Shown: positions 6,377-14,534 of the stretch, piece after piece | Numbering within the stretch: the first letter of the stretch is position 1 | How the letters are laid out: each line of letters starts with the position of its first letter | Origin: Chloroflexota bacterium | GTDB taxonomy: Bacteria; Chloroflexota; Ktedonobacteria; Ktedonobacterales; JACDGC01 | Assembly (NCBI GenBank): GCA_021812265.1 | Contig: JAKAOI010000001.1 | Span: 1-28,489 of the forward strand | Reading direction: 5' to 3' | Length of the DNA: 28,489 nt | Notes under the pieces: model-generated | Told to the model about the DNA's origin: nothing | Seen by the model: the letters and a program-made list of their open reading frames with translations, nothing else | The model's database searches: none | Program-made: the position numbers and the translations under genes

Positions 6377-7816
6377 ATGATGTTTGAAGATGAAGATATT
6401 GAGCATCCGCATGAAGAGTGCGGTGTATTTGCGATTTACGCTCCTGAACGAGATGTTGCGCGCGCGGCGTATTTTGGGTTATATGCGTTGCAGCATCGTG
6501 GGCAGGAAAGCGCCGGAATAGCGGTAGCCGATGGCAAGGCAATCTTTTCATTTAAAGAAATGGGGCTGGTCAATCAAGTTTTTGATGAACATGTTATTGC
6601 GTCCTTAAAAGGGCATATAGCCATTGGCCATACAAGATATTCTACAACCGGCGGAAGCATGATTTGCAACGCTCAACCTTTATTGGCGGCTGATGAGCAG
6701 TTGGGGCAGTTTGCGTTGGCGCATAATGGAAACTTGGCCAACGCATCCGCGCTTCGCGCCCGGCTGCTTCGGATGGGCCAGCAGTTTGAATCAACCAGCG
6801 ACAGCGAAATTATTTCAGCGATGATTCTTCGCGCTGATGGAGCCACCTTAGCCGAACGAGTGACGCATGTTGCGCCGTTTTTATCTGCCGCGTACAGCTT
6901 AGTGCTTTGTTCCGTTTCGGAGGTGATTGCCGTGCGCGATCCCTACGCCGTGCGGCCATTATGTTTGGGAAAAATTGATGACTCGTGGATCGTTGCTTCG
7001 GAAACGTGCGCGCTGGATATCCTTGGCGGTCAATTTGTCCGAGAAATTGCGCCGGGCGAAATGCTTGTAATAGACGGCGCAGGAGAAAGCGGGCTGCATT
7101 CCTTCCATGTGGCAGAGCCGATGCAGCGAGCGGGCTGCCTTTTTGAGCATATTTATTTTTCCCGACCAGACAGCCAATTAGGAGCCGGCTCGCTTTATTC
7201 TTCCAGGCAGCGCATGGGTGTAGCTTTGGCGCATGAATTTCAGGTTGACGCCGACCTCGTAATTGCCGTGCCCGATTCCGCTATTCCTGCCGCAACCGGA
7301 TATGCTGCGGCGCGCGGCATTCCTTACGCCGACGGTTTAATTAAAAATCGCTATGTCGGCCGAACATTTATCCAGCCGGATCAACAACTGCGGGAACGCG
7401 GCGTGCGCTTAAAATTTAACGCGCTGCCTGATATTTTGCGGGATAAGCGTGTAATTATGATCGATGATAGCATTGTGCGAGGCACAACAACCCGACAGCT
7501 AGTGCAACTGCTTCGGCAAGCAGGCGCCGCAGAAGTGCATGTTGGGGTAACATCGCCTCCATTTCGGCATCCATGCTATTTGGGGATTGATGTAGCTCAG
7601 TATAATGAGCTGATTGCCTCGCAGCATAATGGAGATGTCGCCAAAATCACACAGGCGATTGCCGCCGATTCGCTTCATTACTTGTCGTTAGATGTGCTGA
7701 TTGAAGCAACCGGCCTTCCGAAAAACTCTTTTTGTGTTGGATGCTTCACCGGAACCTATCCGGCGCCGATTGTTGAAAATGAAGAGCAATTGCCGATTAT
7801 CCTGCAAAATAACTGA
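6377..7816 (+). CDS. purF: Amidophosphoribosyltransferase (glutamine PRPP amidotransferase)
   Basis: PurF catalyses the first committed step of purine synthesis: PRPP plus glutamine gives 5-phosphoribosylamine. At 479 aa it has the usual length. The N-terminal glutaminase domain begins after a propeptide: EECGVFAIY places the nucleophile at Cys15, which should become the N-terminus after self-cleavage. LQHRGQESAGI, HTRYSTTG and ALAHNGN are family glutaminase motifs. The phosphoribosyltransferase domain has the PRPP loop VIMIDDSIVRGTTTRQ (about 359-374). Cysteines in GCLFEHIYFSRPDS, HPCYLGID and FCVGCFTG match the four [4Fe-4S] ligands of the B. subtilis-type enzyme. The start is ATG with AGCAGG upstream; a second ATG follows immediately. 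It heads a cluster with the roadblock gene, purM and purN. Known feedback is by purine nucleotides. Confidence 0.97.
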   Translation: MMFEDEDIEHPHEECGVFAIYAPERDVARAAYFGLYALQHRGQESAGIAVADGKAIFSFKEMGLVNQVFDEHVIASLKGHIAIGHTRYSTTGGSMICNAQPLLAADEQLGQFALAHNGNLANASALRARLLRMGQQFESTSDSEIISAMILRADGATLAERVTHVAPFLSAAYSLVLCSVSEVIAVRDPYAVRPLCLGKIDDSWIVASETCALDILGGQFVREIAPGEMLVIDGAGESGLHSFHVAEPMQRAGCLFEHIYFSRPDSQLGAGSLYSSRQRMGVALAHEFQVDADLVIAVPDSAIPAATGYAAARGIPYADGLIKNRYVGRTFIQPDQQLRERGVRLKFNALPDILRDKRVIMIDDSIVRGTTTRQLVQLLRQAGAAEVHVGVTSPPFRHPCYLGIDVAQYNELIASQHNGDVAKITQAIAADSLHYLSLDVLIEATGLPKNSFCVGCFTGTYPAPIVENEEQLPIILQNN

Positions 7817-7839
7817 ACGCAGTAAAGGTAACCTGATTC

Positions 7840-8214
7840 ATGAACCAACTGGAACATCTGCTGGACGCTTTTGTGGGGGAAACACATGTAACCGGAATTA
7901 TTTTAACCGGACGAGATGGTATACCCATTGCGCAATCGCATTCTATCAGTCAGGATGATTCGTTTGCGCCCGCGGCGTACTGCGCCGAAATCATCTATGT
8001 AGCCGAACGAATGTCTGCAGAAAATGGAAAAACATCATTCATCGGCGCAATTATCGAACGCTCCGATGAATTAATAGATATTCAACCTTTAGGTGAATAC
8101 GCTGCGCTGATTGCGCGCATGCGATCTGCTGCGCCGTTGGTTGCATACCGCGAAATGGTTTTAGCTCGCCGCCAGCAGCTGCTTTCGTCTTTGGATGAAC
8201 TCATGCGCGCATAG
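7840..8214 (+). CDS. Roadblock/LC7-domain protein
   Basis: The 124-aa protein fits the roadblock/LC7 fold. HVTGIILTGRDGIPIAQS (residues 16-33) matches the start of the sheet, a long helix follows (AAYCAEIIYVAERMSAENGK, 43-62), then strands AIIERSDELIDIQPLG and AALIARMRS, and a C-terminal helix. Bacterial members are small cytoplasmic proteins, often partners of MglA-type or other small GTPases, or dimeric scaffolds. No GTPase is present in this window. The ATG has AAAGGT 10 nt upstream. It starts 23 bp after purF and 67 bp before purM on the same strand, so it is very likely transcribed with purine synthesis genes. A role in regulating or clustering purine enzymes is speculation. The hairpin ACGGCT/AGCCGT lies just after it. 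Confidence 0.7.
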   Translation: MNQLEHLLDAFVGETHVTGIILTGRDGIPIAQSHSISQDDSFAPAAYCAEIIYVAERMSAENGKTSFIGAIIERSDELIDIQPLGEYAALIARMRSAAPLVAYREMVLARRQQLLSSLDELMRA

Positions 8215-8281
8215 TTCCGCATGCAACGGCTTGGAGCCGTAGAATACATACTACTTCAAGAAAGTTTTGCCAAAAAATACT

Positions 8282-9337
8282 ATGAGTAATACCAATCCCA
8301 TAAATTCTTATGCGTCTGCCGGTGTAGATATAGACGCCGCCGACGCCGCTAAAAAAAGAATCGCAGAATATGTTCGCGCTACCCGCAGACCCGAAGTGTT
8401 AACCGAGCTGGGCGGGTTCAGCGGCATGTTTGCGGTAAACCCGCTGAATTTGCGCGAACCGGTGCTGGTTTCATCTATAGATGGTGTAGGCACGAAACTG
8501 AAGGTTGCGTTTGCCATGAAAAAATTTGATACAGTGGGCAGGGATTTGGTGTGCCATTGTGTTAATGATATTTTAACCAGCGGCGCGAAACCGTTATTTT
8601 TTCTGGATTATTTAGCGCTGGGTTCCATGAATCCCGATGATGTTGCGGCGGTGGTGTCTGGGGTGGCGCAGGGCTGTCAACAAAACGGCTGCGCGCTTAT
8701 TGGCGGGGAAACCGCCCAAATGCCGGGTTTTTACGTCGAAGGTGAATTTGATTTGGCAGGAACTATTATTGGAGTTGCAGAAAAAGCCTCTATTATTACC
8801 GGCGCCGCAATTCAAGAAGGTGATGTGGTTATTGGCCTGCCTTCTGCCGGATTGCACACAAATGGATATTCACTGGCGCGAAAAATTTATGAACAAGAAG
8901 ATTGGACAACTTTTCGCTCCGAACTGGGCGCTTCTATTGGTGAAACACTGTTACTGCCGCATATTTCTTATCTAAATCCTGTAATGAATATTTTAGATAA
9001 CACTGAATATCATGCATTAGTCACCGGAATGGCGCATATTACCGGCGGCGGCCTGTTGGATAATATTCCGCGGGTTATTCCTGCCGGGCTTGGGGTAAAT
9101 TTGCGCGCAGAAACATGGATGATTCCCACGGTATTTTATGATATGCAGCGGCGTTATTCCGTTTCGTGGACAGAGATGGCGCGTGTCTTTAACATCGGAG
9201 TCGGATTTGTGATGATTGTGCGCAAAGATTTTGCGGAAACTGCCGCCACGATAATGCAAGCGGCCGACGCGCGAGTAATTGGCGAGGTTGTTTCCCGCGA
9301 CGATGGCGCGTGTGTGCAGATTGAAGGTTTGGGGTAG
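8282..9337 (+). CDS. purM: Phosphoribosylformylglycinamidine cyclo-ligase (AIR synthetase)
   Basis: PurM closes the imidazole ring: FGAM plus ATP gives AIR. Family features are SYASAGVDIDA at the N-terminus, VSSIDGVGTKLKVAF (ATP-binding region), GRDLVCHCVNDILTSGAKPLFFLDY, and LIGGETAQMPGFY, all highly conserved, plus GLHTNGYSLAR and ITGGGLLDNIPR in the second half. I chose ATG at 8282 (351 aa, starting MSNTNPINSY) because homologues begin close to the SYKDAGVDI motif. An in-frame TTG at 8267 would add five residues but has no well-spaced ribosome site. The stop codon is directly followed by the purN ATG, so the two are translated in tandem. Base composition is like its neighbours. Confidence 0.96.
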   Translation: MSNTNPINSYASAGVDIDAADAAKKRIAEYVRATRRPEVLTELGGFSGMFAVNPLNLREPVLVSSIDGVGTKLKVAFAMKKFDTVGRDLVCHCVNDILTSGAKPLFFLDYLALGSMNPDDVAAVVSGVAQGCQQNGCALIGGETAQMPGFYVEGEFDLAGTIIGVAEKASIITGAAIQEGDVVIGLPSAGLHTNGYSLARKIYEQEDWTTFRSELGASIGETLLLPHISYLNPVMNILDNTEYHALVTGMAHITGGGLLDNIPRVIPAGLGVNLRAETWMIPTVFYDMQRRYSVSWTEMARVFNIGVGFVMIVRKDFAETAATIMQAADARVIGEVVSRDDGACVQIEGLG

Positions 9338-10006
9338 ATGGAAGAAGATATACACACAAACAGCTCTGTTCCACGCATTGCTGTGCTGGTTTCCGGCAGA
9401 GGCTCGAATCTTGAAGCGCTGATACACGCGGTTAAAACGCAGCAGTTGCGCGCAGAAATCGCATTAGTTATTTCCAGCAAAAGTTCGGCGCGCGCTTTGG
9501 ATATTGCTAAAGCCGCCGGTATACCATGTGAAATTGTTTCACCTGCGCAGTACCCTTCGCGCAAAGAAGAAGGTTTAAAAATAGTTGAGCTGCTGCAAAC
9601 GTGCGGCGCGCAATTAGCTGTAACCGCCGGTTACTCCCGGATATTTGATCCATGTGTTATTGAGGCGTTTCGCCTGAAGATTATTAATATCCATCCGTCG
9701 CTTTTGCCGGCTTTTGCAGGATCTATGGCTCCGGGGCCGCAAAAACGCGCCCTGGAATCCGGCGTTAAGATATCGGGATGCACCACACATTTTATCACCG
9801 AAGATACCGACGCCGGACCGATTATTGCGCAACGCGCAGTTCCGGTTATGAATGATGACACCGTTGAAACATTGGCAGATAGAATTCTTGAAGCAGAGCA
9901 TCAGCTGCTGCCGGAATCTGTGCAGATGGCGCTGGATGGCCGAGTAACAGTAGAAGGCAATAAAACCATAGTAACATCGGAAAGGTCGGTTTATGCGGGC
10001 AGTTGA
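9338..10006 (+). CDS. purN: Phosphoribosylglycinamide formyltransferase
   Basis: PurN transfers a formyl group from 10-formyltetrahydrofolate to GAR. The 222-aa protein begins with the phosphate-binding loop LVSGRGSNLEAL, contains the catalytic Asn and His in INIHPSLLP (about 110-118) and the catalytic Asp in TDAGPIIAQ (about 151-159). Between HPSLLP and the ALESG helix the sequence is AFAGSMAPGPQKR, about three residues longer than in E. coli and without the usual His of PGLHTHRQ. This loop lines the GAR-binding side, so the change may affect substrate handling; some PurN branches have similarly long loops. It begins on the base after the purM stop and overlaps the next gene by 14 bases, so it is in a tight operon. 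Confidence 0.95.
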   Translation: MEEDIHTNSSVPRIAVLVSGRGSNLEALIHAVKTQQLRAEIALVISSKSSARALDIAKAAGIPCEIVSPAQYPSRKEEGLKIVELLQTCGAQLAVTAGYSRIFDPCVIEAFRLKIINIHPSLLPAFAGSMAPGPQKRALESGVKISGCTTHFITEDTDAGPIIAQRAVPVMNDDTVETLADRILEAEHQLLPESVQMALDGRVTVEGNKTIVTSERSVYAGS

Positions 10007-10247
10007 TGATCCCACCCCGATATACACAGCAGTGCTGCAAAAACTGCAAATTTGGGGGCCGCTCCCGGAAAGCGATATAACACGCATGTTGAATACATTT
10101 CAGTTGGTGACAAATGATTACCGGGAAATGGAGGAATCCGGTTATATTTTGCTGACCTTTTCTGGCGATGAGTATATTTTAGAAATGACCGATCTTGGCA
10201 GAATATTTTTAGAGCGCGAAGAACAACGCGCCCCAAAAGACCGATAA
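9993..10247 (+). CDS. Small winged-helix-like protein, 84 aa
   Basis: This short protein starts inside the end of purN (14-base overlap) in another frame, with AAAGG seven nt before its ATG, so it is probably translationally coupled to purN. The sequence reads as helix (PIYTAVLQKLQIW), helix (ESDITRMLNTF), helix (VTNDYREMEESGYI), then a beta-wing (LLTFSGDEYILEMTDLGRIF), the pattern of a compact winged helix. This fold is common in DNA-binding regulators, so it could be an autoregulator of the purine cluster, but no family match is certain and many small winged helices do not bind DNA. It has no membrane segment or metal site. It ends the operon, just before a long hairpin. Confidence 0.65.
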   Translation: MRAVDDPTPIYTAVLQKLQIWGPLPESDITRMLNTFQLVTNDYREMEESGYILLTFSGDEYILEMTDLGRIFLEREEQRAPKDR

Positions 10248-10251
10248 GTCA

Positions 10252-10323
10252 GCGCAAGGCTGTCTGCGCCAAAAGAATATAAATAAACCAATGGTATATT
10301 TCTTTCGGCAGGCAGCCTTACGC
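10252..10323. terminator. Long hairpin between convergent genes
   Basis: GCGCAAGGCTGTCTGC (10252-10267) pairs with GCAGGCAGCCTTACGC (10308-10323) with one mismatch and one wobble. The interior continues with AAAGAATATA against TATATTTCTTT. The purine operon ends at 10247 and the minus-strand amylase gene ends at 10346, so the structure sits exactly where both transcripts should stop. It lacks a terminal U run on either side, which is unusual for an intrinsic terminator. Confidence 0.5.
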
Positions 10324-10345
10324 AATACAGAATATATGCTGCGTG

Positions 10346-12952
10346 TTACGGCGATACAGTTATGCCCACACCGGAAGATATGCTTGTTTGATCAGAAAGA
10401 TCTCCGTCATACGCCGCAGTTACCGTGTCAGTTCCAATTTCCAGCATCTGTGTGGTTATGGTGGCGTAACCGGAACTGTTTATAATACCTGCGCCTAATT
10501 CCTGCGAACCATCTTCAAAAACTACATCTCCGGTAGGAACGTTGCCGTTGGAAGATTGCACATACGCAGTAAGCGTAACCGATTGCCCCGAACTCGAACC
10601 CGATGGAGCCGATGTAATGGCCGTTGAAGTGGAATAAAATACCGGGTCACTGCTTGAACTTGTGTACTGCCAGTTCACATTATCATATCCATCGCCATAA
10701 CATGGCGCCGTATATGTATGGTTTGGCCCGCTTTCCCAAATAACTGAGCCGCTTTGCTGAATATCAATAAACTTGAATTGTATGGTTGAACAAGCCGGAA
10801 CGCTCGCCATAACAAACCAAGTTGGATATAATCCCTGATAGGTTATCATAGGGCCGATGGCTGTTGCAGAATTTGCGCTCCAACTGCCCAATTGGCTAAC
10901 CGAACCGGTTAGATAGATATTATCTCCCGAATTAGTCGGCTGAGCGTTATATACAGTAAAGGTAACCGGAACCAGATGCGCGCTGGCTATTCGTTCACTA
11001 AAACTGTTGCTGCAGCCTGCGGATCCGCACACCTGTACCGACGCTAACCCACCGGATCCTAACGGAACAGACGGAACCACAACCTGAACTGAATTTTGTG
11101 AAACATTGCTAATAGCGGCGGAATAATGAGATGAGCCAATCGTATACGTTACCGAGTTTATGGAACCCAACCCTTGCCCATCGATATAAGCGGTATCACC
11201 GGAATGAACCAGTTCCGGAGCAACACTGCCAATTTCCGGAGAAGCCGGCTGTTGCGCAGTATATTGCCAAACGGAAATTTCATTTGGCTGCAATGTAAAC
11301 TGCGATACGGGATTATTGCTGCCGGAACCGCTGTTTCCAACCGTAATTGCGCCGCCGCCTTGTATTCCGTTTAATACATCCGAATATTGCCCTGATGGCA
11401 GATTTGTATATAATCCGGATATATTGTATCCCGTTGTCGTGTTTTTATTGACGGCAATAACTACCACACTGTTATAAAACTGCCGTTCAAAAATATACAC
11501 ATCGTTATTGATCCAGCGCTGCTGATAGGTTCCATATCCAAGCGCGGGGTTGCTGTGCCGTAAAGCCGCCAAAGCCTGAATAATTTGATACGCAGGAGTT
11601 GTTTGGCTGAATCCAGACATCATCGGACGATTATATGGATCTCCGCCGCCACTGGTGTCGTTATGCAAATATTGCTCATCACCATAATACACAATAGGTA
11701 TGCCGGGCACAGTTAAAGATACCGCCAGCCCCTCGTTTACCGCAAGTTCACTGGGATCGGGGGTTTGTGAACAAGTCGATTCACCGATTCTTTGACAAAC
11801 TACGGTTTGAAACCGGGACATATCATGGTTATCTATAAATACGCCTTGATCATTCAGCCATGTAAAATTTCCCTGTTCTTGGGTTAAAACGCTGTCCATT
11901 TCGGCAGCGTTTCCATTGTTGGCGTATACATCGCGCAGCGCAGTATTCACCGGAAAATTCAGCAGCGCAATGCCGCTGTTATTGGCGTACCGCACCGCAG
12001 AAGAATACGTGGGATCGCTTATACTGCTGAGATACCACTCCCCAACCAAGTAATGAGCGCCGGTTGAGTTAATGGAATCTGCCAGTGTGCTGCCCCACGC
12101 GCCGGTTGGCCCGGGCATATGCTTCACTGCGTCTATACGTACACCGTCTACGCCATGCTGCAAAAAGTTATATATCGCGCCTTTCAGGTAAGAATCTACG
12201 GCAGGATTCTCTTGAGCAAGGTCTGCGAGATCTGCAAGATTATAATATTCATCTTGGTAGAGATTATTATAATCTTGTATTCCGGAATTGTGATGAAACC
12301 AGCCGTTGGTGTCATTCGCATAATTTGCTTGAAGAACACCGTTTTCATAAATATTGCCCATATTCGCGACATCATTGGGATTAGAGTGGTTAGGGGCAAA
12401 ATCAACAATCACTTTTATGCCATGTTGATGAGCCGCCGCAACAAAATTATCAAAATCAGCCCAAGTGCCTAAATGCGGATCAATTTGGTAATCATCAGTT
12501 GCCCAATATCCATGGTAGCCTGCTTGTGGCGCTGAATTTGCATAATCTGCCGGCTGAGTTATGTTTTGCACCGGAGGCAAAATCCAAATAGCTGTAACCC
12601 CCATGTTGGCAATATATGGGACTTGATCGGTTAATCCCTGAAGATCTCCGCCCCAATATGCTTTCCAATTTTGATGTGTTGGGTCCATCGGAGCTGTATC
12701 TGAGGAAGGAATCGTCTTATTAGGATTACCTTCGAAAAAGCGATCTAACAATACTTCATACACAACATCCGATTTAAAATCCGCCGTGTTATAAGCAAGG
12801 GAATAGCCAGCCGGCGCAGTCGCTTGCGAAGCTGCAATTACCGGTGAGGAAGGTGCGGGAAAACGCCAAGAAACAATACCGGTTAAAAGCAGAACAACAA
12901 TTACTGCAATAGCCGGGCGCTGAAACAAGCGGGTCTTTTTAGTGTCATCCAT
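10346..12952 (-). CDS. Secreted GH13 alpha-amylase, CGTase-like architecture plus Ig-like domain
   Basis: This 868-aa extracellular starch-degrading enzyme has an N-terminal hydrophobic segment (about 13-27) that is a signal peptide or anchor. The (beta/alpha)8 domain runs from about 55 to 480: VIVDFAPNH (181-189), DGVRIDAVKHM with nucleophile Asp274, VGEWYL with acid/base Glu305, and FIDNHDMSRF with Asp377. Domain C follows to about 565, then an IPT/TIG domain (about 570-655), a CBM20-like starch-binding domain (about 660-765, YLTGSVSQLGSWSAN), and a C-terminal Ig-like domain (about 770-868) that CGTases lack. Order and spacing match CGTase, but the residue equal to CGTase Tyr195 is Ala240 (NLADLADL against NLYDLADL). 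This suggests hydrolysis over cyclisation. Four Cys, at 386/394 and 642/647, may form disulfides. Promoter-like sequence and inverted repeats lie upstream. Confidence 0.92.
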   Translation of the reverse strand: MDDTKKTRLFQRPAIAVIVVLLLTGIVSWRFPAPSSPVIAASQATAPAGYSLAYNTADFKSDVVYEVLLDRFFEGNPNKTIPSSDTAPMDPTHQNWKAYWGGDLQGLTDQVPYIANMGVTAIWILPPVQNITQPADYANSAPQAGYHGYWATDDYQIDPHLGTWADFDNFVAAAHQHGIKVIVDFAPNHSNPNDVANMGNIYENGVLQANYANDTNGWFHHNSGIQDYNNLYQDEYYNLADLADLAQENPAVDSYLKGAIYNFLQHGVDGVRIDAVKHMPGPTGAWGSTLADSINSTGAHYLVGEWYLSSISDPTYSSAVRYANNSGIALLNFPVNTALRDVYANNGNAAEMDSVLTQEQGNFTWLNDQGVFIDNHDMSRFQTVVCQRIGESTCSQTPDPSELAVNEGLAVSLTVPGIPIVYYGDEQYLHNDTSGGGDPYNRPMMSGFSQTTPAYQIIQALAALRHSNPALGYGTYQQRWINNDVYIFERQFYNSVVVIAVNKNTTTGYNISGLYTNLPSGQYSDVLNGIQGGGAITVGNSGSGSNNPVSQFTLQPNEISVWQYTAQQPASPEIGSVAPELVHSGDTAYIDGQGLGSINSVTYTIGSSHYSAAISNVSQNSVQVVVPSVPLGSGGLASVQVCGSAGCSNSFSERIASAHLVPVTFTVYNAQPTNSGDNIYLTGSVSQLGSWSANSATAIGPMITYQGLYPTWFVMASVPACSTIQFKFIDIQQSGSVIWESGPNHTYTAPCYGDGYDNVNWQYTSSSSDPVFYSTSTAITSAPSGSSSGQSVTLTAYVQSSNGNVPTGDVVFEDGSQELGAGIINSSGYATITTQMLEIGTDTVTAAYDGDLSDQTSISSGVGITVSP

Positions 12953-12983
12953 AATGCGACGTACCCCATTGTTGTCAAAATAC

Positions 12984-13082
12984 CCTTTCGATCAAAGAAA
13001 GGCTGATTAGTTAACCATTCAATAGTTGTTCATTCAACTAATGAATCATCAGCTATTATACCATATCTTAGAAATTTTACAA
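12984..13082 (-). promoter_or_regulatory. Promoter and operator-like repeats upstream of the amylase
   Basis: On the minus strand TTGTAA (13082-13077) and TATAAT (13060-13055) are 16 nt apart, with a start near 13048. Over the start lies a composite inverted repeat: GCTGAT-TTAGTT (13002-13012) against AACTAA-ATCAGC (13036-13053), with TAGTTG/CAACTA (13023-13040) nested in it. Downstream is a hairpin CCTTTC/GAAAGG (12984-13002). The position over +1 to +45 is typical for a repressor operator, which would suit a sugar-controlled amylase. No known operator consensus was matched. Confidence 0.5.
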
Positions 13083-13144
13083 GGTTTTTGCGCAACAAAA
13101 ATTTTGCGATTACACAATACCGCCGGGGGAGTGGGAGCCTGCGC

Positions 13145-13936
13145 TTAAAGCGATTTTGCCAAGCGCAGCTTAAAATCTGGATTATAAGCTCTATCGCATA
13201 CACCGCAGGAAACTGTGCGGGGATAGCGCTTTACACGCGGATATTCTTTGCCGCAATGGTCGCAAACATAGATATATTTTACCGGCCTTGTTTCGCGCAA
13301 AGCGCGTTCGCGGCGAGCGGTTTCATCGGCAAGCAACGTGCGCAGCGCATCCGGCGCATATCCGGTTATTTTTGCTTCATCGGCGGCAATAGCGTCTGAG
13401 CCATGGCAATGATGTTTGCGGGGATTACCTTTATAACGATCGGAAAGATGGATTAATTCATGGGCCACAGTAACTTCTATTCCCATTGGAAGCAAATCTT
13501 TTTCAATAAAGATGAGATGACGGTGACGTTTTTTCGATGAGGATTTTTTGGCGTTTACCGGAGCAGCGCCAAAACCGGGCAAAACCAACTGTCCAGCGGA
13601 ATCGAGCAGCGACAGTTCAATAATTGGCTGGGCTGTTTGCGATTGCGTTAACATAGATTGCGATAGATCTTCAGATCCGCTGGCGGAAGATAGATGCGGC
13701 ATATAGCAATAGCAGCCGAGCGCCAAAGAATTAAGCCGCCGGCCGGTCCATTTAGCGTATTCACGGCGATCATGGGTTACTGCTAAATTGGCTAGCTCAT
13801 TGTCTGGAAGCCCGAGTTTTGCCCAATAGTGACGCAGCCAAGACAGAGCTTCTTCAGAAATATGCAGCGCCGGCAATGTTTGAAATTGGGGTGGCGCCAC
13901 TGTGGCAGATTTTTTTTTGGCAGTTTTTTGAGTCAT
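13145..13936 (-). CDS. SprT-like zinc metalloprotein
   Basis: The 263-aa protein has the SprT-family metal site: VAHELIH (HExxH; His159, Glu160, His163 from the ATG) followed by a downstream HHCHG with the third His at about 178. A C-terminal zinc ribbon has CDHCG (Cys225, Cys228) and SCGVC (Cys244, Cys247). Eukaryotic relatives (Spartan) cut DNA-protein crosslinks; the bacterial function is poorly known, so protease activity is only expected. An internal stretch rich in Ser, Lys and His (about 130-141) separates the N-terminal helical part from the metal site. ATG at 13936 is used. An in-frame TTG at 13942 would add two residues and is better spaced from a GGGA element, so the exact start is open. 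It is cytoplasmic and monocistronic, downstream of no clear promoter. Confidence 0.8.
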   Translation of the reverse strand: MTQKTAKKKSATVAPPQFQTLPALHISEEALSWLRHYWAKLGLPDNELANLAVTHDRREYAKWTGRRLNSLALGCYCYMPHLSSASGSEDLSQSMLTQSQTAQPIIELSLLDSAGQLVLPGFGAAPVNAKKSSSKKRHRHLIFIEKDLLPMGIEVTVAHELIHLSDRYKGNPRKHHCHGSDAIAADEAKITGYAPDALRTLLADETARRERALRETRPVKYIYVCDHCGKEYPRVKRYPRTVSCGVCDRAYNPDFKLRLAKSL

Positions 13937-13942
13937 CTTCAA

Positions 13943-14534
13943 ATTATTCCCGGCATATTGATGTTATGTTTTGGTGGCAGCCCATGAAGGAATTAGTTAC
14001 ATGTATACACTTGCCAGTAAGCAGATTCACTGAATTACAATCTGGGCGCAGGTTGCTGAAAAAATGGGAAATGCCCCAGAAACAAATTGGCTGGATCTTT
14101 TACAGACAGAGAAATCTAGAAACAGCGTCTGCTTGCGTGTGTGTTTATGAGCGAATATAACGCAGTGAAATAAGCAGTATTTGGGCTGCGAGTATGGTTG
14201 AGAAGCGGCAAAAATATGCGCTACTATCAGTATAAATCCGACTGCAACAAATCGTGCGTTTTTTACCCAAAAGTATTGGCAAATTTCGGCGTATACACTG
14301 TTTTTTATCTAAAATGGCGCCTTTTATGCTCCATTCCACACTGAAACTTATAATCAGAATGTTCGCTTATCCATCGTTTAGTTCCTACTCTAGGATATAT
14401 CCTCCCTCTGCGCATATAAAACGCGATCCGGGGGACTTTAGTCCCCACACAGCAGGCGGAGAGAGCTTTGTGTATCCCCAATAAGGCGATCTCAGCAAAC
14501 GTTCTGCGATAAATGATATATTTGGAGCGCGCAC
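13943..14534. other. Non-coding gap with palindromes
   Basis: This gap of about 590 bases between divergently placed genes has only weak short ORFs without ribosome sites. It contains the perfect palindrome AGGATATATCCT (14392-14403) and GGGGACTTTAGTCCCC (14431-14446), the latter a hairpin of a type that is often repeated in bacterial genomes. A weaker ACACA/TGTGT pair follows at about 14447-14475. The promoter of the DUF192-comFC operon must lie here, but no clear -35/-10 pair was chosen. Confidence 0.4.

Noticed and set aside
9380..9420. A GCTCGAATC stretch that resembles a tRNA T-arm
   Set aside because: It encodes the conserved GRGSNLEAL loop of PurN, and no acceptor or anticodon stems surround it.
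13819..14160. Plus-strand ORF overlapping the start of the SprT-like gene
   Set aside because: Its first part is antisense to a real gene, and the part outside has no good start, ribosome site or domain.
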